From: Limiplasma sp964416065
Lineage (GTDB): Bacteria; Bacillota; Clostridia; Christensenellales; Aristaeellaceae
Direction of reading: 5' to 3'
Length of the DNA: 57,423 nucleotides
Assembly (NCBI GenBank): GCA_964416065.1
Contig: CAYQCL010000009.1
Span: forward strand, 1 to 57,423
Of the stretch, positions 15,659 through 22,797 are shown piece after piece; position 1 is the first letter of the stretch; the number at the start of each line of letters is the position of its first letter. The notes beneath the pieces were generated by a model, which was not told the DNA's origin, searched no databases, and was given only the letters and a program-made list of their open reading frames with translations. Made by a program: the position numbers and the translations under genes.

Positions 15659-16864
15659 ATGGAAAAAATCAAGATGCTCACGCCGCTGGTGGAGATGGAC
15701 GGCGACGAAATGACGCGTATTCTGTGGCAGAAGATTAAGGACAAGCTTCTTTTGCCCTATGTCGATCTCAAGACGGAATACTATGATCTGGGGCTCAGGC
15801 ATCGTGACGAAACCGACGACCGCGTAACCGTTGAAAGCGCTGAGGCAACGCTCAAGTATGGCGTGGCGGTCAAATGCGCCACCATCACCCCCAATGCCCA
15901 GCGTGTGGAGGAATATGGCCTCAAGCAGATGTGGAAAAGCCCCAACGGCACCATCCGCGCGATTTTGGACGGAACGGTATTCCGCGCTCCGATTGTGGTC
16001 AAGGGGGTTTCTCCCTGCGTTCGCAGCTGGAAAAAGCCCATTACGATCGCACGCCACGCCTATGGCGACGTATATAAAAACACTGAAATACGCGTTCCTG
16101 CCGCAGGTAAGGCCGAGCTCTGCTTTATCAGGGAGGACGGTGCCCAGTCTCGCCAGACCATCATGGAATTCAAAGGTCCCGGCATCCTTCAGGGACTGCA
16201 CAACACCGATCAGAGCATTACCTCCTTTGCCAGAAGCTGCTTTCAGTATGCGTTGAGCGTCAAGCAGGATCTCTGGTTTTCCACCAAGGATACGATTTCC
16301 AAGACCTACGACCATCGCTTCAAGGACATTTTCGCCGAGCTGTATGAAAACGAGTATAGGACGGCATTTGAAGCGGCTGGAATTGAATACTTCTACACCC
16401 TGATCGACGACGCGGTGGCCCGCGTCATTCGCAGCGAGGGCGGCTTCATCTGGGCCTTGAAGAACTATGACGGCGATGTAATGAGCGACATGATCGCGAC
16501 CGCCTTCGGAAGCCTCGCCATGATGACCAGCGTGCTGGTCTCCCCGAATGGACAGTTTGAGTATGAGGCGGCGCACGGCACCGTCACCCGTCACTACTAT
16601 CGCTACTTAAAGGGCGAGGAAACCAGCACCAACCCCGTCGCGACAATCTTCGCGTGGACGGGCGCGCTTCGCAAGCGCGGCGAGCTGGATCAGCTTGCGG
16701 AGCTCCGCGCTTTTGCGGACAAGCTGGAGAAGGCTACGCTTGAAACCATCGAAGGCGGCAAAATGACCAAGGATTTGGTTGCCCTTTATGAGGGCGAGGC
16801 AACTGGCCTTAACAGCGACGCGTTTTTGGACGCGATTGCCGTTACGATGAACGGGATAGCGTGA
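15659..16864 (+). CDS. icd: NADP-dependent isocitrate dehydrogenase, dimeric subfamily II
   Basis: It converts isocitrate to 2-oxoglutarate with CO2 and NADPH. The 401-residue length and the start motif VEMDGDEMTRILW are those of the eukaryote-like subfamily rather than the E. coli Icd type. The segment SPNGTIRAILDGTVFR carries the substrate serine and arginines, and the metal-binding aspartates lie in YTLIDDAVARVIRSEGGFIWALKNYDGDV (split here: YTLIDDAVA and KNYDGDVMSD). An ATG at 15647 overlaps the only purine-rich site, so 15659 is preferred, though its spacing is long (about 12 bases). A strong terminator follows. In a fermenting anaerobe it probably supplies 2-oxoglutarate for glutamate. 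Confidence 0.95.
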   Translation: MEKIKMLTPLVEMDGDEMTRILWQKIKDKLLLPYVDLKTEYYDLGLRHRDETDDRVTVESAEATLKYGVAVKCATITPNAQRVEEYGLKQMWKSPNGTIRAILDGTVFRAPIVVKGVSPCVRSWKKPITIARHAYGDVYKNTEIRVPAAGKAELCFIREDGAQSRQTIMEFKGPGILQGLHNTDQSITSFARSCFQYALSVKQDLWFSTKDTISKTYDHRFKDIFAELYENEYRTAFEAAGIEYFYTLIDDAVARVIRSEGGFIWALKNYDGDVMSDMIATAFGSLAMMTSVLVSPNGQFEYEAAHGTVTRHYYRYLKGEETSTNPVATIFAWTGALRKRGELDQLAELRAFADKLEKATLETIEGGKMTKDLVALYEGEATGLNSDAFLDAIAVTMNGIA

Positions 16865-16876
16865 TCCCAATCTTAT

Positions 16877-16920
16877 AAAAAGCCCCCTTCACCATTCTCT
16901 GTGAAGGGAGCTTTTTTTAT
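16877..16920. terminator. Bidirectional terminator after icd
   Basis: The arms AAAGCCCCCTTCAC and GTGAAGGGAGCTTT pair with one mismatch over an eight-base loop and are flanked by A4-5 on one side and T7 on the other. It can therefore stop transcription from icd (plus strand) and from the membrane-protein gene (minus strand). Confidence 0.9.
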
Positions 16921-16927
16921 CCGCCTG

Positions 16928-17365
16928 TCACATCCGTCCGCTGATGACCCTTCGCGCAATCACAACCGCTCCCGCCAGCACATACAATGCCGACAGGCAG
17001 ATATAGGACGGAACGGTATATCCTAACAGCATAAACAGGAAGCACAGCACACAGAAAAGCGCAATTCCCACATAACAACCCACCAACCCTGCGGCGTGGT
17101 TGATGGCTATGCTGCGTTCATCCTGCTTTTCAATTTTTTCCTGCTCGAGCTTTTCTTTTGAAACAACCCTTGCACGAATTGTTTTATAAACGGCCACAAA
17201 GATAATTCCCGCGCCAAAGCCGGTCAGCATTCCCAAAAAGGTGTTGATCGACTTTCCATCGGGTTGAATGATCAAAAAGCCAAGAAGTCCAAAAAGAAAG
17301 CTTGCGCCTCCAACCACCAGTGCCACCGCCGTCATATGCTTTCCCCATTGCCTGTTGCAAATCAT
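16928..17365 (-). CDS. Four-helix membrane protein next to an XRE regulator
   Basis: The 145-residue protein has four predicted membrane segments in two pairs (roughly 12-32, 36-56, 91-110 and 114-134), separated by a charged cytoplasmic loop holding KEKLEQEKIEKQDERSIAIN. The DERxIxI...AG pattern in that loop is common in small membrane proteins paired with YozG-like regulators. The ATG at 17365 is preceded by GAGGAGG at 9 bases and overlaps the regulator gene's end. Earlier in-frame ATGs lie inside that gene without a ribosome binding site. Function unknown. Confidence 0.8.
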   Translation of the reverse strand: MICNRQWGKHMTAVALVVGGASFLFGLLGFLIIQPDGKSINTFLGMLTGFGAGIIFVAVYKTIRARVVSKEKLEQEKIEKQDERSIAINHAAGLVGCYVGIALFCVLCFLFMLLGYTVPSYICLSALYVLAGAVVIARRVISGRM

Positions 17366-17366
17366 T

Positions 17367-17567
17367 TTAATCTTCCTCCTCATAGATAAAGATATCCTCA
17401 ACGGTACAGCCAAAGTATCTGGCCAGCTTAAAGGCCAATTGGATAGATGGGTTATAGCGGCCGTTTTCCAATGAGCTGATGGTCTGACGCGAAACCCTCA
17501 GCGCCGCAGCCAGCTCCTCCTGCCGAAGATTCCGCTGCGCGCGCAGCTGCTCCAGCCGGTTTTTCAT
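17367..17567 (-). CDS. Small XRE-family transcriptional regulator
   Basis: The 66-residue protein is almost entirely a helix-turn-helix domain of the Cro/CI type: LRQEELAAALRVSRQTISSLENGRYNPSIQLAFKLARYFG, given in parts as LRQEELAAALRVSRQTIS and LENGRYNPSIQLAFK, then VEDIFIYEEED. The frame is open 32 codons further, but GAGGGGG stands 6 bases before the ATG at 17567 and the product then has the usual length of YozG/YgzD-type regulators. It overlaps the membrane-protein gene by a few bases and probably controls the pair. Confidence 0.92.
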   Translation of the reverse strand: MKNRLEQLRAQRNLRQEELAAALRVSRQTISSLENGRYNPSIQLAFKLARYFGCTVEDIFIYEEED

Positions 17568-18030
17568 AGATAGCCCCCTCTCCGCGTCTTCGTCGTGATG
17601 GAAAGCATGCTTTACATTTCTATCATAGCATAGATCCTCTGGAATGTCAAGTAAGCTTTCCATTGTGCTACCGACAACAAATCTTCGCCTCTAAAATTAA
17701 GATATGTTCGGCTTCCCTGGCTGACCCGGGCGGCGAGGCGGCTGCTAGCCCCGGCAGGCTGGAGCGGGTGAGTGTCGAAAATACGAGTAAAAAAGTTTGG
17801 TTCTTCCCCTTTCTTCCCGTAGGGCATAGTAGGATAAAATCCGATTTTGCTATAAGTTTTCTTAGCAGGAGCTTATCTAAGAGAACTTACAGGAAAAATG
17901 AAAAATACCCTACTAACCTCATTTCTCAAAAATCCGTAAAGACAAAAAAGTCATGCACTTTCTTGCCAAGAAAACGCTTGATATTCTGGAAAGAGCATAA
18001 TATACTGAAAGCAATCAAGGAGGTAGAGCC
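17568..18030. other. AT-rich gap with one GC-rich insert
   Basis: This 463-base stretch holds no convincing gene. Most of it is clearly more AT-rich than the surroundings. A GC-rich piece at about 17705-17770 (CTGACCCGGGCGGCGAGGCG) is followed by GTGTCGAAAATACG, which resembles the CTGTCGACAA words seen in other gaps of this window. Its right end carries the promoter of the broken HTH gene. The base composition suggests acquired DNA that joins the broken HTH gene beyond it. Confidence 0.5.
17978..18006 (+). promoter_or_regulatory. Promoter before the broken HTH gene
   Basis: TTGATA (17978-17983) and TATACT (18001-18006) are 17 bases apart. The start would fall near 18013, just ahead of AAGGAGG and the ATG at 18031, so the dead gene keeps an intact promoter and ribosome binding site. 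Confidence 0.7.
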
Positions 18031-18285
18031 ATGAAAGCCAGAGATATTGTCAAAGAAATTATGACCCGCAAAGAGTTAGGCAACGCTGAATTTGCCAGGG
18101 TTTTGAATATTACCCCCGCCGCACTTTAGGATAGACTGAATACGAAAAAGGCAAAGGATATTCCAGTATCCACCATGAACGAAATGCTGGCGGCGCTTGG
18201 ATATAAAATTGCAATTGTACCAGAAGATACGCCTATCCTTGATGATGGATTTGTTGTAGGAGAGAAGGAGGAAGAAAATTCCTGA
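18031..18285 (+). pseudogene. HTH regulator gene broken by a TAG codon
   Basis: From the ATG at 18031 the frame reads MKARDIVKEIMTRKELGNAE and FARVLNITPAAL, then TAG at 18127-18129, then DRLNTKKAKDIPVSTMNEM and onward to a TGA at 18283-18285. Intact homologues common in Clostridial mobile DNA have a tryptophan at the stop (TGG to TAG). Without it the protein would be an 84-residue helix-turn-helix regulator of one domain. AAGGAGG and a good promoter are still present, so the loss looks recent. The local AT-rich composition points to horizontal origin. Confidence 0.85.
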
Positions 18286-18696
18286 TGCTCTTATACTCTT
18301 TTTCATTTCTGCAGTAGAGAGATTGAGAAAATCACTCTGGTTCTCCTGCCAGGTTATGGGGATGTTTTGTAAATTTATGTGCTGGATGGTGGTTGTACCA
18401 GTTTTGGATTGCGCTCTGCTGGAAATTGCGCTGATATCTTTCATTTTTTGCAAGCTATTCAAAAAAGTACCTAAAGTAAAGCACACAAAGAAATGGATTA
18501 CATGTCCAACTTGGGAATATTAAGGCGTAAGAAGTCACAACCTTGTCCGATGAGACTGTCTGTTGTAGGCAGTCCCTATTTTTATGAGAGGTATAGGGAT
18601 GAACTATTTGAAGCTGAAAGAGAGCATTAAAAAAGCTATCCATAATCATAACTTTTCGTTTATCATCTCATCGAATCAATCGACGAGATTTTCCTC
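18286..18696. other. AT-rich remnant region after the HTH pseudogene
   Basis: This stretch before the GntR operon promoter has no confident gene. A 66-codon plus-strand frame (18323-18523) encodes a hydrophobic segment (MVVVPVLDCALLEIALISFI) but lacks a clear ribosome binding site. A 33-codon frame at 18599-18700 is described separately. Between them is a terminator-like hairpin. The composition is like the pseudogene before it, so the whole block from about 17.7 to 18.7 kb may be the decayed remains of one acquired element. Confidence 0.45.
18554..18583 (+). terminator. Terminator-like hairpin
   Basis: GACTGTCT and AGGCAGTC pair (one G-U) over GTTGT and are followed by CCTATTTTT. It could end transcripts that enter through the HTH pseudogene region. 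Confidence 0.5.
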
Positions 18697-18700
18697 TTGA
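18599..18700 (+). CDS. Very short open frame of unknown meaning
   Basis: A 33-residue frame begins MNYLKLKESIKKAIHNHN and ends FSFIISSNQSTRFSS. GAGAGGTATAGGG precedes its ATG. The basic, helix-like beginning looks protein-like, but the frame may be a relic of a longer gene. Its stop codon overlaps the -35 hexamer of the next promoter. No family is recognised. Confidence 0.25.
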   Translation: MNYLKLKESIKKAIHNHNFSFIISSNQSTRFSS

Positions 18701-18736
18701 CACTATACTATAATTGTATATAATGTATATGCACAA
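18697..18736 (+). promoter_or_regulatory. Promoter and possible operator of the GntR/ABC operon
   Basis: TTGACA (18697-18702) and TATAAT (18719-18724) are 16 bases apart. An imperfect inverted repeat, ATTGTATATA and TGCACAAT with TA-rich middle (about 18712-18736), covers the -10 and start site. GntR regulators of the YtrA type repress their own operon from such a position, so this is a likely autoregulatory site (inference). Confidence 0.7.
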
Positions 18737-18757
18737 TTTGAAATGGAGGCCATAGCC

Positions 18758-19138
18758 ATGGAGATCATCATTTCAAACGCAGGAAACCAGCCGATCTATG
18801 ATCAGATCGTTACCCAGATCAAAGCGCACATCCTTTCCGGCAAGCTCAAGGAGGGCGACGCGCTTCCCTCGATGCGTTCGCTCGCCAAGGAGCTTCGCAT
18901 CAGCGTTATCACCACTAAGCGGGCCTATGAGGAGCTTGAACACGAGGGCTTCATCCTGAGCTATACCGGCAAGGGCAGCTTTGTTGCAGGCGCCAACACC
19001 GAGCTGATCCATGAGGAGCATCTGCGCAAAATTGAAGCGCTGATGCGGGAGATCATTGGCCTTTCGCGCATGAGCGGACTTACGCTCCCCGAATTAACGG
19101 ATACCCTATCCATGCTCTACAAGGAGGAAGACGTATGA
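18758..19138 (+). CDS. GntR family regulator, YtrA subfamily
   Basis: The 126-residue protein has a winged helix-turn-helix at residues 5-75 (QPIYDQIVTQIKAHILSGKL, ALPSMRSLAKELRISVITTK, then YTGKGSFVAG) and a short C-terminal helical dimerisation part. That is the YtrA subfamily form with no ligand domain. GGAGG stands 8 bases before the ATG at 18758; an ATG at 18743 lacks a site. It overlaps the ABC ATPase gene by 4 bases. By analogy it represses this operon until an unknown signal, often cell-wall antibiotics, relieves it. Confidence 0.93.
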   Translation: MEIIISNAGNQPIYDQIVTQIKAHILSGKLKEGDALPSMRSLAKELRISVITTKRAYEELEHEGFILSYTGKGSFVAGANTELIHEEHLRKIEALMREIIGLSRMSGLTLPELTDTLSMLYKEEDV

Positions 19139-19980
19139 GCAACGCCTTGGAAATCAAAGGCTTAACAAAACGCTTTTCAGACTTTACCCTCGATCACATC
19201 GACCTGACCTTGCCCAACGGCTGTATCATGGGCCTTATCGGCGAAAATGGCGCGGGAAAAAGTACCCTGCTCAAGCTGATTTTGGGCCTGCTTCATCCTG
19301 ACGAGGGCGAGGCGCATGTGCTGGGCGGCACCTGTCTCGCCGACTCCCCCACGCTCAAGGAGCATATCGGCGTGGTCATGGATGAAAGCTGCTTTCCTGA
19401 AAACCTGACGCTTCGCAACGTCGCCGCTATTTCCCGCCGCTGCTATCAAACCTGGGATGAGAATCGCTTCTCCGCCTGGACCAAGCGCTTTGGACTTCCC
19501 GAATCCAAGATGATTAAGGCCTTTTCCCGTGGGATGAAGATGAGGCTGTCTATCGCCGTGGCGCTGTCCCATGACAGCCATCTGCTGCTGCTGGACGAAG
19601 CGACCAGTGGTCTTGATCCCATCGTGCGTGATGAGCTGCTCGACGTCCTTTGGGACTTCATCCAGGACGAAAATCATTCCATCCTGCTTTCCTCGCACAT
19701 CGTCAGCGATCTGGAAAAAATCTGTGATTACATCACCTTTCTCCATCATGGCAGGATCGTCTTCAGTCATCCCAAGGACGAGCTTTTGGAAAGCTATGTG
19801 CTGGCGAAGGGCTCCGAGGCTTCCATCAGAACGATCGCTCCCGACGCGGTCATAGGCGCCAAACGCTCGTCCTTCGGCACCGAGGCACTTATCCGACGCG
19901 ACGCCTTGCCGGACGGAATGGTCGCCGATTCGCCAAGTCTGGAAGATATCATGCTTTTCTTCGGAAGGGAGGAACGGTAA
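19135..19980 (+). CDS. ABC transporter ATP-binding protein (YtrB-like)
   Basis: This 281-residue ATPase energises the adjacent membrane subunit. Walker A is GENGAGKST (about residues 37-45), Walker B is LLLLDEATSGLDP, and the H-loop is SSHIVSDLEK. The signature is degenerate, FSRGMKMRLSIA instead of LSGGQ, as is usual in this subfamily. The C-terminal extension (about 210-281) is typical of GntR-linked ABC-2 systems. It starts inside the regulator gene's stop codon and ends directly at the permease start. Confidence 0.94.
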   Translation: MSNALEIKGLTKRFSDFTLDHIDLTLPNGCIMGLIGENGAGKSTLLKLILGLLHPDEGEAHVLGGTCLADSPTLKEHIGVVMDESCFPENLTLRNVAAISRRCYQTWDENRFSAWTKRFGLPESKMIKAFSRGMKMRLSIAVALSHDSHLLLLDEATSGLDPIVRDELLDVLWDFIQDENHSILLSSHIVSDLEKICDYITFLHHGRIVFSHPKDELLESYVLAKGSEASIRTIAPDAVIGAKRSSFGTEALIRRDALPDGMVADSPSLEDIMLFFGREER

Positions 19981-20589
19981 ATGAAGGGTTTGCTGTTAAA
20001 GGATCTTTTGAATTTGAAGCAGGTTGGACGCATTTGGCTACTGATTGCCGCGCTGTGGGTCGCCATGGGCGTGGCCGAGCGCAACAGCGCCTATATCGGC
20101 GGTATGCTGATCATGCTTGTTATCATGCTGCCCTTTAGCTCCATGGCTTATGATGAAGCGGCCAAATGGGATCGCTACGCGTTAACCATGCCCATATTGC
20201 GACGTGATCTTGTGCTGTCCAAATATGCGTTAATGATGATATGTGCCGCCGTCTGCGCGGCGCTCACCCTGCTGTGCAGTCTTCTTCTGGGCGACGCTCC
20301 TGTCTATGCGTTCCGTATGACAGGGCTACTTCTTTGCACGGCGCTCTTCCTTTCCACCATCTCCCTGCCGCTTTTATTCCTTCTGGGCGTGCAAAAAACG
20401 CGCGTCGCCATCCTTGCGTTCATTCTCATTCCCGCCGTCGTGAGCATCCTGCCGGTCGAAAATCAGATGTCCCTTTCCGTCCTGGAAGGTCTGTTCCTCA
20501 AGGTATGGCCTGTCGCCCTGATCGTGCTGATTCTCCTGATCGTTTCCTATATATGCTCTCTGCGGATTTACAGGAGAAAGGAATTTTAG
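19981..20589 (+). CDS. ABC-2 type permease
   Basis: The 202-residue integral membrane protein has about six membrane segments (for example WLLIAALWVAMG, GMLIMLVIMLPFSS, MMICAAVCAALTLLCSLLL and VALIVLILLIVSYIC). It begins MKGLLLKDLLNLKQVGR, the amphipathic start common to ABC-2 permeases. The ATG follows the ATPase stop with no gap, after GGGAGGAACGGTAA. Only one permease is present, so it probably works as a homodimer with the ATPase. The exported substrate is unknown. Confidence 0.9.
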   Translation: MKGLLLKDLLNLKQVGRIWLLIAALWVAMGVAERNSAYIGGMLIMLVIMLPFSSMAYDEAAKWDRYALTMPILRRDLVLSKYALMMICAAVCAALTLLCSLLLGDAPVYAFRMTGLLLCTALFLSTISLPLLFLLGVQKTRVAILAFILIPAVVSILPVENQMSLSVLEGLFLKVWPVALIVLILLIVSYICSLRIYRRKEF

Positions 20590-20614
20590 TCTACCTACCG
20601 TGCCTTGACACACC

Positions 20615-21124
20615 TTAGAAAGAACGAGTCCCCCGCTCGTTCTTTTCTGTTATATGAAAGCCACTCGATACGCAAAGCTCGACCATGCTTTCGACATTCT
20701 GGCTCGCGTCGTCCTTAACCACGCCATAGGTTACGCGAATGGGCGTCCCTCCCGCGTCAATCCACAAATCAATCAGAAATGGATTCGCCGTATCCGCCTC
20801 AATCCTGGCGTCCCAAATCAGCAGTGACCCTCCATTTTTCAGCACACGATACGTTTGTGCGAGGGCAAGACGCATCTCCTCTTTGGTCATATACATCAGG
20901 CTGAAAAACGCTGTCGCATGGTCAAAGCGCTCATCCGCAAAGGTCATCTGGCAGGCTTTTATGACCTGCTTTTGAAATCCGCCAGGAGCCTCGTCCAATT
21001 CCTCCGCGCGCTTATCTATGGCTGTCACGGGATCGCCGTATACGCGGCCGATCACGCCTTCCCCGCTGCCGCCAATATCCAAAATCTCGCCATCCAGTTC
21101 CCTGTTGATCGACAGCTGTGTCAT
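20615..21124 (-). CDS. SAM-dependent methyltransferase, class I
   Basis: The 169-residue protein has the class I SAM-binding motif I (EILDIGGSGEGVIGRVYG), an acidic motif II (VTAIDKRAEEL), the post-motif region FDHATAFFSLMYM and the later strand YRVLKNGGSLLIWDARI. It is short for a complete small-molecule methyltransferase and lacks an N-terminal cap, but this compact form is seen in Clostridia. GAGGGG stands about 10 bases before the ATG. The substrate is unknown. Confidence 0.85.
   Translation of the reverse strand: MTQLSINRELDGEILDIGGSGEGVIGRVYGDPVTAIDKRAEELDEAPGGFQKQVIKACQMTFADERFDHATAFFSLMYMTKEEMRLALAQTYRVLKNGGSLLIWDARIEADTANPFLIDLWIDAGGTPIRVTYGVVKDDASQNVESMVELCVSSGFHITEKNERGTRSF
20617..20646. 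terminator. Bidirectional terminator between permease and methyltransferase genes
   Basis: AAGAACGAG and GCTCGTTCTT pair over a C-rich loop and are followed by TTCTGTT on the plus strand. It serves the permease operon. The convergent methyltransferase gene ends inside the hairpin, so the last codons of that gene are part of the structure. Confidence 0.7.
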
Positions 21125-21438
21125 CCCGCTTTTTCCCCTCAGATGAATTCATTTCTTCGCGGCGTCAAACCCATCTGCCTGATTCTCGTTTCAAAACGCC
21201 TCAGCGCAGGGCTTGCAAAAGTCTCACGCGGCAAAAGCCATAGGATCCTACAGGATGCCGAAAAAGCGCGAGGTGCAGGGAACCCAGGCCTCTGCTGGGA
21301 TTTGAGGCAAGGCTCCAAATCCTTACCGTTTTTCAAGCGAGAGCCGCGCCGACCCATCTGGGCCGGCGCGGCAGCTCTTTGCGTATCTATGGGTATCAGC
21401 AGTCTGATTCACACGAGCGGGGCGGATCAGACCCTTCA
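21125..21438. other. Intergenic region with hairpins after galK
   Basis: No gene is visible in this 314-base gap. It holds GGATTTGAGGCAAGGCTCC AAATCC as an imperfect stem (21297-21322, arms GGATTTG and CAAATCC). A second GC-rich stem at 21341-21377 is described separately. The word TTGAGGCAAGGCTCCAA resembles TTGGAGGAAGGGCTCCAA in the gap after spoIIE, so both may be pieces of one repeat family. Confidence 0.5.
21341..21377 (-). terminator. GC-rich hairpin downstream of galK
   Basis: GCCGCGCCGACC and GGCCGGCGCGGC pair with one mismatch, extended by GAG and CTC. The T-run is weak on both strands, so this is a probable but not ideal terminator for galK. Confidence 0.5.
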
Positions 21439-22737
21439 TCATTCTCCCAGCTTGATACAGGCGGGGCCAACCGGCCTGATATCAAGCACATTGCAACTGT
21501 GCGCGCCGAAAACAGCCTCCATTTCCCTCACAAAGCTCTCCAAACGCTTCTGCGGAACAAAATTCAGCGTCGTCCCCGCGAAGCCGCCCCCATGTACGCG
21601 CCAAGCGCCTATACGCTCCAGCTTGGCCTCGCCCAGCATGAGTGCCAGGGCGAGCTCCTGACGCTGTGGAGAAGAAAAGATATTTTGCAGATAACAATAG
21701 CTGCTTCGTCCGCTCTCGATGACCAGTCTGAAAAAGCCCATCAGATCATCGCTTTGCAGCGCCGCTACCTCCGCGACCACACGCCGGTTCTCGGCAAAGT
21801 AATGTGAGGCGCGCATGATCGCGCGATCCGCCGGCACACCGCTGAGCTGTTCACGCAGTTGCGGCAGGGCCTGCATAAACCGTTCCGGAGAGACGCCTCG
21901 CAGGTTTTCTTCTCCAAAGCACGCGGCCACGGCATGCATCTCGTCGGGAATAGCGGCGTAATCCGCGGTCAGATCGTCATGGCTACCGCCGGAATTGACG
22001 ACTACCAGCGCGTATCCCTTTTGGGCGAAGTTATATTTCACCTCACGCACGACGGGGTCGTTCTCTTTGAAGTCAATATAGATCAATCCGCCTACGCTGG
22101 AGGCCATCTGATCCATCAAGCCGCTTGGCTTGCCAAAATAGACATTTTCAGCAAACTGCGAGATTTGCGCCCGAAGCTTCGCGTCCATCTTTCCGTCGTT
22201 ATAAAGCGTGTCAAAAATGGCGCAGAAAAGCACCTCCACGGCGGCAGAGCTGCTCAGGCCGCTTCCGCTGCGCACGGTTGAGGTCATCACCGCGTCAAAG
22301 CCGCCGATGGAAAAGCCGCTTTCCCTCATTTTGAAGGCCACGCCGCGCACCAGCGACGCGGTCGTTCCCTTTTCCTCCTCATGAACGCTTAAGTCGTCGA
22401 GCGAAAGAGTAAGCGGCTCATAGCCCTCGCTATGGATACGGACCACGCCGTCCTCTCGCGGCGTCACAGCCGCGAGGGTGTCAAGGTTGACCGATGCGGC
22501 CAGAACCTTACCTCTGTTATGGTCGGTATGGTTTCCGCCGATCTCTGTGCGTCCGGGAGCGCTGATCATGAAAACAGGACCCTCGTAATTGACCAGTTCC
22601 TCATGCCGCTTAAGCATATGGGTATAGCGCATCGTCTGCGCCACAAGCATCCCGTCTCGCTGGCCGTACATGTGCGTGAGTCTCTTCATGGTTGCGGGCG
22701 TTTTCAACTGCCGGATCATTTGCGCATACTTACTCAT
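21439..22737 (-). CDS. galK: Galactokinase
   Basis: This GHMP-family kinase phosphorylates galactose at C1 with ATP in the Leloir pathway. The galactokinase signature GRTEIGGNHTDHNRG lies near residue 62, the GHMP ATP loop is VRSGSGLSSSAAVEVL, and the C-terminal motif is WRVHGGGFAGTTLNFV. At 432 residues from the ATG at 22737 it is somewhat longer than E. coli GalK, with about 40 extra residues before the core, a form common in Clostridia. GGATGGGGAG precedes that ATG. No galT or galE is adjacent. The gene follows a binding-protein gene by about 60 bases on the same strand. Confidence 0.95.
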   Translation of the reverse strand: MSKYAQMIRQLKTPATMKRLTHMYGQRDGMLVAQTMRYTHMLKRHEELVNYEGPVFMISAPGRTEIGGNHTDHNRGKVLAASVNLDTLAAVTPREDGVVRIHSEGYEPLTLSLDDLSVHEEEKGTTASLVRGVAFKMRESGFSIGGFDAVMTSTVRSGSGLSSSAAVEVLFCAIFDTLYNDGKMDAKLRAQISQFAENVYFGKPSGLMDQMASSVGGLIYIDFKENDPVVREVKYNFAQKGYALVVVNSGGSHDDLTADYAAIPDEMHAVAACFGEENLRGVSPERFMQALPQLREQLSGVPADRAIMRASHYFAENRRVVAEVAALQSDDLMGFFRLVIESGRSSYCYLQNIFSSPQRQELALALMLGEAKLERIGAWRVHGGGFAGTTLNFVPQKRLESFVREMEAVFGAHSCNVLDIRPVGPACIKLGE

Positions 22738-22797
22738 AAGCTCCCCATCCTTCTTTGGTGATATGCACACGCGTGCGGCAAATCGGCGAAGACGCGA

